Assembly (NCBI GenBank): GCA_003671055.1
Contig: QWPV01000004.1
Location: forward strand, 1-64,000
Length of the DNA stretch: 64,000 bases
Origin: Planctomycetota bacterium
GTDB taxonomy: Bacteria; Planctomycetota; Phycisphaerae; Phycisphaerales; SM1A02
Direction of reading: 5' to 3'
Each line of letters begins with the position of its first letter. Within the stretch, counting starts at the first letter, position 1. Shown here in pieces: positions 7,973 to 17,429 of this stretch. A model generated the notes under the pieces. The model was not told where the DNA came from and searched no databases. It saw nothing but the letters and a program-made list of their open reading frames with translations. A program made the translations under genes and the position numbers.

Positions 7973-10654
7973 ATGCCTGCGGCGGATGTTTCTCCTCCAA
8001 CTTCGACAACTGCGCCGGCGCAGCACTCTGCATACGCGCAGTACTTTCAGTCGCCGGCGATGCGGCAGTATGCGACGTTTAAGGCGGCGCATCCCGAGTG
8101 CGTGTTGTTTTTTCGGATGGGGGATTTTTATGAGTTGTTTGCGGAGGATGCGATCACTGCGCACAAGGCGCTCGGCATCACGCTGACGGAGCGGACGACA
8201 GGGCTTCCGATGGCGGGTGTGCCCTACCACTCTGCGGAGCCTTACATGCGCAAGATGGTTGCGCTTGGGTTTCGGGTGGCGGTGTGTGAACAGATGCAGG
8301 ATCCCAAGGACGCGAAGGGCGTGCTTGATCGGGCTGTGACGCGCGTGCTTACGCCTGGGACGCTTGTCGACGATGCGCTGCTCGATGAATCGCGTGCGTG
8401 CAAAACGGTCGCGGTGAGTTTCACTGCGGATGCTGCGCAGCTTGCGGCGATTGAACTTTCTACGGGATCGTTTGAGATTGCGGAAGTTCCGCTGCATGCG
8501 CTCCACGATGAACTCGCGCGACTTGCGCCGAGTGAGATCATTCACGCGGAAGATCGGGACGGCGCTGTCTCTGCGCACATCACGGCCCTGCGCGGTGGAT
8601 CCATTCCGCTTACCGCGCGTGCGAACTGGTACTTCCGCATTCCAGATGCGATGGATGCGCTGAAGACGCAGTTTCGTGTCGGGAGTCTCGAAGGATTCGG
8701 CTTCGCATCGGACGATCCAACGCTTGCACCTGCTGGCGCGCTGTTGCGATACATGCTTGAAACGCAGCCTGTTCCGATGCATCAGGCGCGTCCGCTTGCG
8801 CATCTCTCGCCACCACGACGGCGTGTTGCAGGAAGTGCGCTCGCGATTGATGCGACAAGTCTGCGTTCGCTTGAAATCGAGCGAACGATGCGTTCTGGTG
8901 ACAGTGCGCTCGGGCTGTTGAGTGTCTTTGACGATCTTCGCACGCCGATGGGCAAGCGTTTGCTTCGCGATTGGTTGTGCTTCCCACTCGCGCAGCATGA
9001 TCGCATTCTCGCGCGGCAACGTGCGGTTGCCGCGTTTGTAGAAGTTGATCAATTGCGCGACGCGACCGCGGCGTTGCTCGACAAGATTTCCGACGTCCTC
9101 CGCATCGGCGGTCGTCTCGCACTCGGCCGCGTGACGCCGCGTGATCTCGGATCGCTCGCGCGTTCACTCGTGCAAGCAGACGCGCTCCGCGACATCGTGA
9201 GTAGTCACGATGCGTTGCTGTCGTATGCAAGTGAATCCACCGCGCTTGCTACTGCGCTCGTTCCGTACGGACAGAAACTGCAGCAGATGCTCGTCGATGC
9301 TGCGCCGATGACCACGCGCGAAGGCGGAATCTTCAAGGATGGCGTGGACGCGCCGCTTGATGAGCAGCGCTTGCTGCAACGCGACGCGAATGTCTGGCTT
9401 GCGCAGTATCAAGCGCGACTCGTGGAAGAATCCGGGATTGCGAACCTCAAGGTTGGATACAACTCCGTCTTCGGCTACTACATCGAACTCTCGCACGCGC
9501 AGAGCGCGAAAGCGCCTGCGAGTTTCACGCGCCGACAAACGCTGCGCAATGCTGAACGCTACATCACGCCTGAGCTCAAAGAGTTTGAGGACAAGGTGCT
9601 GCGCGCGGAGAGTCGCGCGATCGAGCGAGAAAAGGAGCTCTTTTCGCAACTTGTCACCGAAGGTATCGAGATCGTGCGCAGCATGCTTCGTTACGGCGAA
9701 ATCGCTGCGGAGATCGACGCGCTCTACGGTCTTGCATCCACCGCTCGACGCGCGCGCTGGTCGCGACCAGAAATCGTCACCACACCGATCGTGCGCTATT
9801 CAGGCGGGCGACATCCCGTGCTCGAGCGAATGCTCGGCACACGATTCGTTCCCAACGATCTCGAACTCGGTACCACAGGCACGCTCGCGTTGATCACCGG
9901 CCCCAACATGGCGGGCAAGAGCACGTTCATCCGTCAGACCGCGCTCATCGCACTGCTTGCGCACGTTGGTTCGTTCGTGCCAGCGGAGAATGCAACCATC
10001 GGCATCCTCGACCGCATCTTCACACGCATCGGCAGCGCGGATGAATTGCACAGCGGACAATCGACCTTTATGGTGGAGATGACGGAAACTGCGAACATTC
10101 TCCATCACGCGACCAAGCACAGTCTCGTGATCCTTGACGAGATCGGTCGCGGCACGAGCACGCTTGATGGATTGAGTCTCGCATGGGCCACTGCCGAAAC
10201 GCTCGCGACGCGTGAAGCACTCACGCTCTTTGCCACGCACTATCACGAGCTCACGCAACTTGCAGACGAACAACCACGCGTGATGAATCTGCATGTCTCG
10301 GTGCGCGAATGGAATGATGAAGTCGTCTTCCTGCACCGCATCCTTCCTGGTCGCACTGATCGCAGTTACGGCATTCACGTTGCGCGGCTTGCTGGGCTTC
10401 CTGATGCAACTGTGCAGCGCGCGAAAGAAATTCTCGAAGCGCTCGCGGTGCTTCCCTCTCCGGACATTGCCGCCCAGCGCGCCATCGGAAGCGCAACTCG
10501 ACGCGCCGTGGGCGCCCCAGCAAACACGCAGATGCCCCTCTTCACCGAGTTCCTCGAGAACCCAGCGCTCGCGGAACTGCGCGCGGTCGACCTCGACAAG
10601 TTGACCCCGCTTGCCGCGTTTGATCTGCTCCGAAGCCTTCGCGCAAGGCTCTGA
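7973..10654 (+). CDS. mutS: DNA mismatch repair protein MutS
   Basis: 893 residues, the normal MutS1 length. It recognises mismatches and small loops as a dimer and hands over to MutL. Seen in order: domain I with the mismatch-wedging Phe-x-Glu in GDFYELF (about residue 53), connector and lever/clamp domains, Walker A GPNMAGKSTFIRQ, the TFMVEMTE segment, Walker B DEIGRGTSTLDG, a TATHYHEL-like switch (LFATHYHELTQLA), and a C-terminal helix-turn-helix dimer region (YGIHVARLAGLP). The ATG at 7973 follows the tRNA terminator by 60 bp, and homology begins shortly after it. Encoded alone; no mutL in the window. Confidence 0.97.
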   Translation: MPAADVSPPTSTTAPAQHSAYAQYFQSPAMRQYATFKAAHPECVLFFRMGDFYELFAEDAITAHKALGITLTERTTGLPMAGVPYHSAEPYMRKMVALGFRVAVCEQMQDPKDAKGVLDRAVTRVLTPGTLVDDALLDESRACKTVAVSFTADAAQLAAIELSTGSFEIAEVPLHALHDELARLAPSEIIHAEDRDGAVSAHITALRGGSIPLTARANWYFRIPDAMDALKTQFRVGSLEGFGFASDDPTLAPAGALLRYMLETQPVPMHQARPLAHLSPPRRRVAGSALAIDATSLRSLEIERTMRSGDSALGLLSVFDDLRTPMGKRLLRDWLCFPLAQHDRILARQRAVAAFVEVDQLRDATAALLDKISDVLRIGGRLALGRVTPRDLGSLARSLVQADALRDIVSSHDALLSYASESTALATALVPYGQKLQQMLVDAAPMTTREGGIFKDGVDAPLDEQRLLQRDANVWLAQYQARLVEESGIANLKVGYNSVFGYYIELSHAQSAKAPASFTRRQTLRNAERYITPELKEFEDKVLRAESRAIEREKELFSQLVTEGIEIVRSMLRYGEIAAEIDALYGLASTARRARWSRPEIVTTPIVRYSGGRHPVLERMLGTRFVPNDLELGTTGTLALITGPNMAGKSTFIRQTALIALLAHVGSFVPAENATIGILDRIFTRIGSADELHSGQSTFMVEMTETANILHHATKHSLVILDEIGRGTSTLDGLSLAWATAETLATREALTLFATHYHELTQLADEQPRVMNLHVSVREWNDEVVFLHRILPGRTDRSYGIHVARLAGLPDATVQRAKEILEALAVLPSPDIAAQRAIGSATRRAVGAPANTQMPLFTEFLENPALAELRAVDLDKLTPLAAFDLLRSLRARL

Positions 10655-10742
10655 TCCCCGAGGCTCTGATCCGAACCTGAATCCGCTCTCAAATGCCGTG
10701 AGGGGTTCTTTTGTCATTTTCATTAAAAACTGTCAGTATTTG

Positions 10743-10770
10743 TTGACATTGATTACTGTTACTGTAAGAT
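10743..10770 (+). promoter_or_regulatory. promoter of the MerR-like gene
   Basis: TTGACA (10743-10748, perfect -35), a 16-bp spacer and TAAGAT (10765-10770, four of six to the -10 consensus). The ATG of the next gene begins 7 nt after the -10, so transcription would start at or next to the start codon. The spacer contains a direct repeat (TACTGT-TACTGT) that could be an operator. Confidence 0.65.
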
Positions 10771-10776
10771 GGGATC

Positions 10777-11391
10777 ATGGCAATCGCGCTCGCGCACATC
10801 CTCGATGAGATTCCAGCCGAGGGGCTCTCGCTCGACGAACTCACACACGCCGCGACGCGAGTGCTTCAAGAACTCGGCATCACCTCGGGCGATGCGAGAA
10901 CTTCAGCCTCGATCGATGTGCGCACTGTCCGCTTCTATCAAACGCTCGGCATTCTCCCGAAACCAGCGTACGAAGGTCGGTGCGCGGTCTACAGCCTGAC
11001 GCATGTTGTGCGCGTCGTTGCAGCAAAGCAATTGCAAGCGGAAGGACATTCGCTTGCGCAGATTCAAACGGTACTTCCAGCAGCCACTGATGACGCACTT
11101 GTCCAAGCGCTCACCACTGCACAGCGTTCAACGTCCTCGCGTTCCTCACCACTTCCCCAACGATCGGAGCCCGCCCATTGCGAACTGAACAGCGCGCCCA
11201 GCCCAGCTTGCATTCCAGAGTTCGAATCTCCTTGCGTCGCCGAACTACGAACATTCACCCTCACCACTGGAGTCACGCTCATTCTCGATCCTCGCATCGT
11301 CGCAAACGCTGAAGTACTCGTCACCACTCTCGCGGCCCTCACTCTCTCGCACCAATCCAGAAATCAATCTACGCCCCATGGAGGAAAATGA
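10777..11391 (+). CDS. MerR-family-like transcriptional regulator
   Basis: 204 residues. Residues about 46-100 form a MerR-type winged helix (VRTVRFYQTLGILPKP, then RCAVYSLTHVVRVVAAKQL and GHSLAQIQTVL). Unlike typical MerR proteins it has about 45 residues before the HTH, itself helical (SLDELTHAATRVLQELGI), and a C-terminal part lacking the usual long dimer helix or metal-binding cysteines. That C-terminal segment (LRTFTLTTGVTLILDPRI) may be the sensor or dimer part. The start lies at the predicted transcription start without a Shine-Dalgarno. It overlaps the next gene (ATGA), so regulator and VIT/VWA protein are likely produced together and the regulator may control this pair. Confidence 0.85.
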   Translation: MAIALAHILDEIPAEGLSLDELTHAATRVLQELGITSGDARTSASIDVRTVRFYQTLGILPKPAYEGRCAVYSLTHVVRVVAAKQLQAEGHSLAQIQTVLPAATDDALVQALTTAQRSTSSRSSPLPQRSEPAHCELNSAPSPACIPEFESPCVAELRTFTLTTGVTLILDPRIVANAEVLVTTLAALTLSHQSRNQSTPHGGK

Positions 11392-13688
11392 TGTCCACAC
11401 CGCTCTCTAGCCCACTCTCCAGCCTCGCAGCATCCATCAACGCGACGATCCCAAGTTCCGATTCTGTACGCACACTCGGTGAACTTCTCGGCATCCCACG
11501 CACAGAGAAGAAGACTCGCGGCAAGCCAGTCACGAAACCGTTTCCGCTCACGAAGGTCGTCGTCACCGCGCGTATCGTCGGCGATTGCGCCGTCACAACT
11601 CTTGAAGAGCACTACGCAAACCCTCACAAACAGCCACTCGATGTCACGCACACGATGCCACTGCCTTACGGCGCAGCGGTCACCGCGTTTGAAATCATCG
11701 CTGGCGATCGTGTTGCGAAGGGACTGTGTAAGCGCACAGCGGAAGCGAAAAACGACTTCGCCAATGCGCTTGCTCGCGGAAAAACTGCGGCAATGATCGA
11801 GAGTCATCGCGATGATGTGCACACGATTTCACTCGGGAATATCGCAGTCGGTGCGAGCGTGATTGTTCGCATGACACTTGTTGAACGGCTTGAGTGTCGC
11901 AACGGCGCACTTGAGTACCGCTTCCCGACGACGATCGCGAAGAAGTTTGTGCCAGGCGAACCGAAGTCCCACAAGGGCAGCGGCACAAGTGCGGACACGG
12001 ACCGAGCGCCAGATGCATCGCACCTCTCGCCACCGATTCGGCTTGAAGGCGGGACTGCGCTGCACTTCTCGTTGCACTATCCAACAGCCGTGTGCACGGT
12101 GCAGAGTTCGGTGAATCTTGTCCTTACTCTAGAGGCGAGTGAAACCATCGCACGACTTTCTCCAGACGCGACCTGCAGCGGCGATGTGGTGATTCGTCTC
12201 GACTCCCGCGCAACAGATTCGACAATGCGTGCATACTCCGATGGCGAACGCACGCTGGTGATTCTGGATCCACCGATCCAACGCAAGCGCGATCAGGAGT
12301 GTCGACGCATCGCGTCCTTCATGCTCGATCGCTCGGGATCCATGAAAGGCACTCCACTCGATGCTGCGAAACAAGCCGTGAGCGCTGCGCTCGATGAACT
12401 CGGTGAGAATGATGCGTTCGAATTGGCTGCGTTCGATGGCGAAGTCGAACGCTTTCGCCCATCGGCGACAGCAGTGACGCGTCAGAACCTTCGCAGTGCG
12501 AAAACGTGGCTCGCTACGATCAATGCGCGAGGTGGTACCGATGCGTTGCCTGCTCTTGAAGCCGCGTGCACAACGCCAGTGCAAGCAGGTTGGGTGCGCA
12601 CGGTGATGTTCGTGACCGATGGACATGTCGCGCAAGACGGGGAGATTCTCAATCTCACCAACCGCATGGACCTCGCCACGCGATTGTTTGTGGTCGGCAT
12701 CGGCATGGCGCCTTCGAACGCATTGCTCGCTCGGCTCGCACGACTCGGCGGTGGAACCTATCTCGCGTTGCCCGAACGCGACGGCATCGAAACAGCAATG
12801 ACTCGGTTCGGGCACGAGTTCGCTGGTCCGATTGCGTTTGCGTTGCGCGAGCAAGGCACGGCGGAGAGTTCGAAGCGCGATCTCTTCTCTGGAAAGAGCG
12901 CGAGTTTCTTTCTGCAAGGCCATCGCGACACGGTGAGCATCGAGAGCATCGACGGCCGCTTCAGCGTGACCTGCGACGCAACTCGCGCGCCAATCTCGCT
13001 CGGTGCATTGTGGGCTCGCGGCGTCGTGGAAACACTCGAAGACTCGCTGGTCGCAAATCCTCGCGAGGAAGCGGCGATTCTCGAATCGATCTGCGCACTC
13101 GGCGTCGCACACCAAATTCAAACGCGCTGCACTTCGTTTGTCGCGATTGATGAAACGGGGACAGTTGACGGTGAACCGATGCAGATTGAGCAGCCTGTTG
13201 ATGCTGTTGGGTGCGAGTCCATCATGGATTGCGTGCTTCCCACGCCGGTGTCGAATCATGCCTCCCGCATGGTGTTCTGCGCTCCTCGCGCTACGGAATC
13301 TCCTGCGCGAAAGTCCCGCAGCAGCTTCGCCTCTATGGGTTTCATCCGGGGTTTTCTTGCCGCTCCAACAACGCCTCAAACCCCAGTCAGTTTCACCGCA
13401 CCACCAACTGGTAAGCGCACGCTTGATTGGTCGAAAGCGATGTCGCCTCCACCGAGCATGTTTCACGCGCTGCAGATTCTCTATTGGGGAGTGATGACGA
13501 AGGTCGATCGCAACGGCGCGCTCTGGCAGCAACTCGTCGAACTTGTGACGAGCACCATTGCGAGCGGCACGCGCACGGATGATGAGCGCAAGGTGCTCAA
13601 GAAGCTCGTCAATACGCTCGGCGGCTCGTACGGCGACGGCCGCATCATCAACGCGCTCGAAGAGCTCGCGCAACGCTTTCCAAGGTAA
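11388..13688 (+). CDS. VIT and von Willebrand factor A domain protein
   Basis: 766 residues. An N-terminal VIT (vault/inter-alpha-trypsin) domain covers about 45-170 (VTARIVGDCAVTTLEEHY then THTMPLPYGAAV and RMTLVERLE). A VWA domain starts near 308 with the MIDAS motif DRSGS (D314, S316, S318), a conserved Thr in GGTDALPAL and a distal Asp in FVTDGH. The remaining 250 residues are helical without assigned family. No signal peptide or membrane anchor is seen, so it is probably cytoplasmic. VIT-VWA proteins bind partners through metal-dependent adhesion; the function in bacteria is poorly defined. A GGAGG site precedes ATGATG, and the start overlaps the stop of the MerR-like gene. Terminator follows. 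Confidence 0.88.
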   Translation: MMSTPLSSPLSSLAASINATIPSSDSVRTLGELLGIPRTEKKTRGKPVTKPFPLTKVVVTARIVGDCAVTTLEEHYANPHKQPLDVTHTMPLPYGAAVTAFEIIAGDRVAKGLCKRTAEAKNDFANALARGKTAAMIESHRDDVHTISLGNIAVGASVIVRMTLVERLECRNGALEYRFPTTIAKKFVPGEPKSHKGSGTSADTDRAPDASHLSPPIRLEGGTALHFSLHYPTAVCTVQSSVNLVLTLEASETIARLSPDATCSGDVVIRLDSRATDSTMRAYSDGERTLVILDPPIQRKRDQECRRIASFMLDRSGSMKGTPLDAAKQAVSAALDELGENDAFELAAFDGEVERFRPSATAVTRQNLRSAKTWLATINARGGTDALPALEAACTTPVQAGWVRTVMFVTDGHVAQDGEILNLTNRMDLATRLFVVGIGMAPSNALLARLARLGGGTYLALPERDGIETAMTRFGHEFAGPIAFALREQGTAESSKRDLFSGKSASFFLQGHRDTVSIESIDGRFSVTCDATRAPISLGALWARGVVETLEDSLVANPREEAAILESICALGVAHQIQTRCTSFVAIDETGTVDGEPMQIEQPVDAVGCESIMDCVLPTPVSNHASRMVFCAPRATESPARKSRSSFASMGFIRGFLAAPTTPQTPVSFTAPPTGKRTLDWSKAMSPPPSMFHALQILYWGVMTKVDRNGALWQQLVELVTSTIASGTRTDDERKVLKKLVNTLGGSYGDGRIINALEELAQRFPR

Positions 13689-13715
13689 CTGACGCAACAA
13701 CCGACGATCATCGGC

Positions 13716-13754
13716 TCCCCTGTCTGGCAGATCGCTGTCGGACAGGGGATTTTT
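13716..13754 (+). terminator. terminator after the VIT/VWA gene
   Basis: The stem TCCCCTGTC / GACAGGGGA (13716-13724 with 13741-13749) is followed by TTTTT, 28 bp downstream of the stop codon. Confidence 0.8.
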
Positions 13755-14320
13755 CAATCCCCGTGCAACGCGCGGAGCCTTGACGAAAGGCGCAGCATCC
13801 ACTGCACTCGCTCGAACTCATCGAGCCAGTCTGCGAGCGTCGCGTGCAATTCTTCGTCGGAGTTCTTCGCCCATGCGACTTCGCATGCAACGCCGAGTTG
13901 GCGACTCGCGACGGCGCGATAGCGTGCGAGCGTGCGATCACCGAACACGCCACAGGGCGCGAAATCTTCCGACATGAAGATCACGACAGGCACTCGCGCG
14001 CCGCCGCAGATCTGCAACTGATCGCTCAACGCTGTCGCCTGCGTGCGATCGATGCATCGGAAGTCGATGCACTTCGATCCTTCTGCAATCGCGTGCATCA
14101 GCGGCACTTGCTGGACGCAATCACCGCACCACGTTCCGCTCAAGCACAGCACGTTCATCTTGCGTGTGAAGCTCGCGAGCAGCGCGGACTGTTTCGCGCT
14201 GAGCGCTGCACGCGCGTGCACTTGCCAAAAGTTCGGCGCTTTTGAGGGATCGGTAGCCACGTAGGGCGCGAAAGGCTGTGCGCGGGCGAAAGTTTCTTGA
14301 AGCAGTGACTGATCGAACAT
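13754..14320 (-). CDS. thioredoxin-like protein
   Basis: 188 residues. A thioredoxin fold is indicated by a strand-CxxC-helix element, LCLSGTWCGDCVQQVPLM (active site WCGDC, about residue 65-69), and a later cis-Pro segment ARVPVVIFMSEDF. About 50 residues precede the fold and 60 follow. It lacks a signal peptide, so it likely acts in the cytoplasm as a thiol-disulfide oxidoreductase; the partner is unknown. WCGDC differs from the thioredoxin WCGPC and resembles the TlpA/YtpP-like group. Start MFDQSLLQ has AGGAA 5 nt upstream. Divergent from the VWA gene at 14389. Confidence 0.85.
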   Translation of the reverse strand: MFDQSLLQETFARAQPFAPYVATDPSKAPNFWQVHARAALSAKQSALLASFTRKMNVLCLSGTWCGDCVQQVPLMHAIAEGSKCIDFRCIDRTQATALSDQLQICGGARVPVVIFMSEDFAPCGVFGDRTLARYRAVASRQLGVACEVAWAKNSDEELHATLADWLDEFERVQWMLRLSSRLRALHGD

Positions 14321-14388
14321 GGAATTCCTCAGGATTGAAGGAGCGAGTTGCGGCAAGCCTACCCGTAGACTGTGTCGTTGTGATTGCG

Positions 14389-15840
14389 ATGCTTCTTCTC
14401 AGCCTTTCGCTGTGCGTGGCTCCTCCTCCCGCGAGCGAGGCGACTCTTGTACCCGTCGAGCTCGCAGATGCCACTGACGCGGAGCGCGGCGCACTCGAAA
14501 AGTTGCGGCAAGGCGAATTCTGGCCCTCACGAGCGCTCGGGCTCATGCGGCTCGAACGGTTCGATTGCCCTGAGAGTGCATTGCTGCTCACGGGTTGCTT
14601 TGAAGACAAAGCATGGCAAGTTCGCTCCTATGCATTCGCGATCGCTGCGCGTCGTGGCGTCGAGATTCCAGAATCGCTCGCGGCGATGGAGCAGAGCGCA
14701 CTTGTTGCACGAACAATTCTTCGCGCGCGCATTCCGTTTCCACAAGCTCGTGTGACGACTGCGATCGAACGGCTGCGCGTTTCGGAGTCACTCGAAGATC
14801 AACTTCTCGCGCTCGAACTCGGATGCGCAGTGCGTGGCGCGCGTTCGATCGAGCCGCCCACTGATGATCCGAAGATCACGCGTGCTCGCGTCGCTGCGGA
14901 TCGGCAAGAATCTGAAGCACTCGACGCGCTGTTGAGTCGCATCGTCATGCGCATGACTCGCGCGGAAGCTGGCGTCTTCTCCTCGCGCCTCGCAGCGATT
15001 ACTTCCGGCAGCGATATGAAGCGCGACTACCGCTGGCGCGAATGGCTGCGCAAGCACTCCAGCGATCCGCGCTACGACGGCGCGTTCATCGTGCCGCGCA
15101 CACCGAACGGCGTTCGTTGCGCGCCACTCAACGCCGTTGCGCAACTCGAAGCACCTGACTTCGTCAAACTCGAGGAGTACCTCGGTGCCTTCGCGTCCAA
15201 ATCAATCGATCTCGCGATTCTCATTGATTGCACGGCAAGCATGTCGGGCGAAATTGCCGAAGCGCAAGCAGGCGCGGATGATCTGTTGGCGTTTCTCACG
15301 GGCTGCTCTGCGTCACTTCGCACTGCGGTTGCTGGATACCGTGACACGCGCGATCGCTGGGAAATCAGCGCATTTGATTTCACGAGCGACGCGACACTCG
15401 CGCGCAAGAACTTGTGGTCGCTCACCGCTGAAGGCGGCGGCGATGAACCGGAGTCGCTGTATCGCGCAATGAAAGAGACGCTCACGAAAGCATCGTGGCG
15501 ACCAGATCCGCCCATCGGTTCGAACGACCCGCCGCCTGAGCGCGTCATGGTGATCATCGGTGACGCGCCGCCTCATGTTGGCGAAGGCGGCAAGTGTGAA
15601 GAACTTGCCAAGAGCGCGGCCGCCAAAGGAATGCGGATCTACACGATTCAAGCGCATGCGGCAGAGAACGCGAAAGACGTGAAGTGGTTTCCGGAGATCT
15701 CGCTCGCGGGCGGTGGACGAAGCGTTCGACTCGGCGACGAAGATTCACTCATCGCAGAGATCGCGCAACTCACACTGGGTGATCGCTTTCACGATGAACT
15801 CGGTGAGTTCTTCAGTGTCTATCGCGCGCTGTGTCGTTGA
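14389..15840 (+). CDS. secreted VWA-domain protein
   Basis: About 483 residues. The N-terminus is a signal peptide (MLLLSLSLCVAPPPASEA). Residues about 30-230 are helical with HEAT-like character (SRALGLMRLERFDCPESALLL). A VWA domain begins near 274 with the MIDAS motif DCTAS (D280, T282, S284), followed by GYRDTRDRWEISAFDFTSD and RVMVIIGDAPPHVGEGG, close to the stress-type VWA proteins that bind metal and protein ligands. The start could also be GTG 14380. The location is most likely periplasmic; partner unknown. Convergent with obg. Confidence 0.8.
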   Translation: MLLLSLSLCVAPPPASEATLVPVELADATDAERGALEKLRQGEFWPSRALGLMRLERFDCPESALLLTGCFEDKAWQVRSYAFAIAARRGVEIPESLAAMEQSALVARTILRARIPFPQARVTTAIERLRVSESLEDQLLALELGCAVRGARSIEPPTDDPKITRARVAADRQESEALDALLSRIVMRMTRAEAGVFSSRLAAITSGSDMKRDYRWREWLRKHSSDPRYDGAFIVPRTPNGVRCAPLNAVAQLEAPDFVKLEEYLGAFASKSIDLAILIDCTASMSGEIAEAQAGADDLLAFLTGCSASLRTAVAGYRDTRDRWEISAFDFTSDATLARKNLWSLTAEGGGDEPESLYRAMKETLTKASWRPDPPIGSNDPPPERVMVIIGDAPPHVGEGGKCEELAKSAAAKGMRIYTIQAHAAENAKDVKWFPEISLAGGGRSVRLGDEDSLIAEIAQLTLGDRFHDELGEFFSVYRALCR

Positions 15841-15856
15841 TGAACGCGTCGAACGA

Positions 15857-16888
15857 TCAGGTTCGTCGCCAGGTGTCTGCCTCGGGCTTCACGAGCGTCC
15901 AGCACGCTTCAAGAAGTTCGCGCATCCCGAGACCCGTTGCACCCGACACGACGAAGTAAGGCTCATCCTTCGCAATGCCGATTTCGCCGCTCAGTCGACG
16001 CACCAACGCAGCACGGTCGTCGTCATCCATGAGATCTGCTTTGCTGAACGCGACAATCTCTTGCTTCTCTGCAAGCTCCGTCGAGAACGCGTGCAACTCC
16101 GCGCGAATCGTTCGATAGTTTGCCGCGGGATCTGAACCATCCAACGGTTCGAGTTCCACGAGATGCACGATCGCCTTGGTGCGCTCAATGTGACGAAGGA
16201 AATCGTGTCCGAGTCCGTGACCCGAACTCGCACCTTCGATGAGGCCAGGAATATCCGCGATGATCAAGCGTCGATCGCCAGGAAGTTCAGCAAGGCCGAG
16301 CTGTGGCTTGAGCGTCGTGAAGGGATATGCGGCGACCTTGGGATTTGCACGACTCACTGCCTTGAGCATCGTGGACTTGCCTGCGTTAGGCAGTCCCACC
16401 AGACCGATGTCTGCGATGAGTTTGAGTTCAATGTGGAGCGTGCGCTCAATCGCTTCTCCGGGTGGATGCGATTCGTTCGGCGTCTGATTCGTGCTGGTCT
16501 TGAAGTGCGCGTTGCCGAAACCGCCCTTGCCGCCTGGTGCAACGACAACTTCTTGATTAGGTTCTGTGATGTCCGCGACAAAGTCGCCCGTCGTCGCATC
16601 AACAACCACACTGCCAAGCGGGACGCGAACGCGGAGGTCCGGCGCATCCTTTCCGTGACAGCATTTTCCACCGCCCTTTTCGCCGTTCTCCGCAAAGTGA
16701 TGCGGCTTGAATGCGAACTCAATGAGCGTGTCGAGGTGGGGATCGCCGACGAGAATGACATCGCCACCGCGTCCGCCGTCACCACCATCGGGACCCGCAT
16801 ACGGACGATCCTTCTCGCGGAGCAAACTCACGATGCCTACGCCACCGAAACCGGATCGAACAAAAATTGTGGCTTCGTCAACAAGCAT
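15857..16888 (-). CDS. obg: Obg-family GTPase (ribosome-associated)
   Basis: 343 residues, the length of Obg proteins without the C-terminal extension. The glycine-rich Obg fold comes first (GPDGGDGGRGGDVI, RVPLGSVVVD, GGKGGFGNAHF), then the G domain: G1 GLPNAGKST, G2 region AAYPFTTL, G3 DIPGLIEGA, G4 SKAD and a G5-like VSGATG. Obg binds the 50S subunit and acts in late assembly and stringent control. The start MLVDEATIFVRSG fits the family; the upstream in-frame 19 residues are not conserved-looking. rpmA lies upstream on the same strand, a widespread pairing, though 131 bp with a hairpin separate them. Confidence 0.96.
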   Translation of the reverse strand: MLVDEATIFVRSGFGGVGIVSLLREKDRPYAGPDGGDGGRGGDVILVGDPHLDTLIEFAFKPHHFAENGEKGGGKCCHGKDAPDLRVRVPLGSVVVDATTGDFVADITEPNQEVVVAPGGKGGFGNAHFKTSTNQTPNESHPPGEAIERTLHIELKLIADIGLVGLPNAGKSTMLKAVSRANPKVAAYPFTTLKPQLGLAELPGDRRLIIADIPGLIEGASSGHGLGHDFLRHIERTKAIVHLVELEPLDGSDPAANYRTIRAELHAFSTELAEKQEIVAFSKADLMDDDDRAALVRRLSGEIGIAKDEPYFVVSGATGLGMRELLEACWTLVKPEADTWRRT

Positions 16889-16923
16889 GGCGTGCGCGTG
16901 AAATGCAATCAGTGATCGAACGA

Positions 16924-16975
16924 AACGCCGCACGCGAAGTTGCACAAGATCGCGTGCATCGTCGCGTGCGGCGTT
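16924..16975 (-). other. long perfect inverted repeat between rpmA and obg
   Basis: A 14-bp perfect stem (AACGCCGCACGCGA with TCGCGTGCGGCGTT) surrounds a 24-nt loop. No T tract follows on the minus strand, so a simple intrinsic terminator is unlikely. It could be an mRNA processing or stability element tuning obg relative to rpmA. Confidence 0.5.
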
Positions 16976-17019
16976 GAAATCATACGAGGTTCAGGCGAGT
17001 CGTTTCGCCGTACAGCACA

Positions 17020-17292
17020 TCAGCAAACTGCTGTGAAATGCGGTGTCGCAGGATCCACAGGGATGATGTCGATGTTCTTGCCTCGGAAACGAATCGCACC
17101 GGCTTGAAGTGCCATGAGCGTGTCGTCCTTGCAGCGATGCACAAGGTATCCAGCCTTCCACTTCGTGCCGCACTGGCGCACGATGATTGAGCCTGCCTTC
17201 GCGATTTCGCCACCAAAGAGTTTCACTCCGCGGTATTGCGCGTTGGAATCTCGACCGTTTTCTGTAGAGCCTTGGCCCTTCTTGTGTGCCAC
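17020..17292 (-). CDS. rpmA: 50S ribosomal protein L27
   Basis: 90 residues. The N-terminus after the initiator is [15 protein letters not shown], the signature of L27, whose tail reaches the peptidyl-transferase centre, followed by [10 protein letters not shown] and [15 protein letters not shown]. The start is GTG with GGAG 8 nt upstream; no ATG is available in frame, and L27 homology begins exactly there. No cleavable N-terminal extension of the Firmicutes kind is present. rplU (L21), normally next upstream, is absent: a secreted hypothetical occupies that place. Confidence 0.96.
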   Translation of the reverse strand: MAHKKGQGSTENGRDSNAQYRGVKLFGGEIAKAGSIIVRQCGTKWKAGYLVHRCKDDTLMALQAGAIRFRGKNIDIIPVDPATPHFTAVC

Positions 17293-17429
17293 TGATGAAA
17301 CTCCTAATCGAAGCAAATGCTCGCAGACGAATTGTTTGCGAGCCAAACTACTTGGTTGAATGGAACGAACTTGACGCGAACTTGGGGCGCAGTTGCCTGC
17401 GATTCCGAGTCGCGGAGGATATCAAAATC

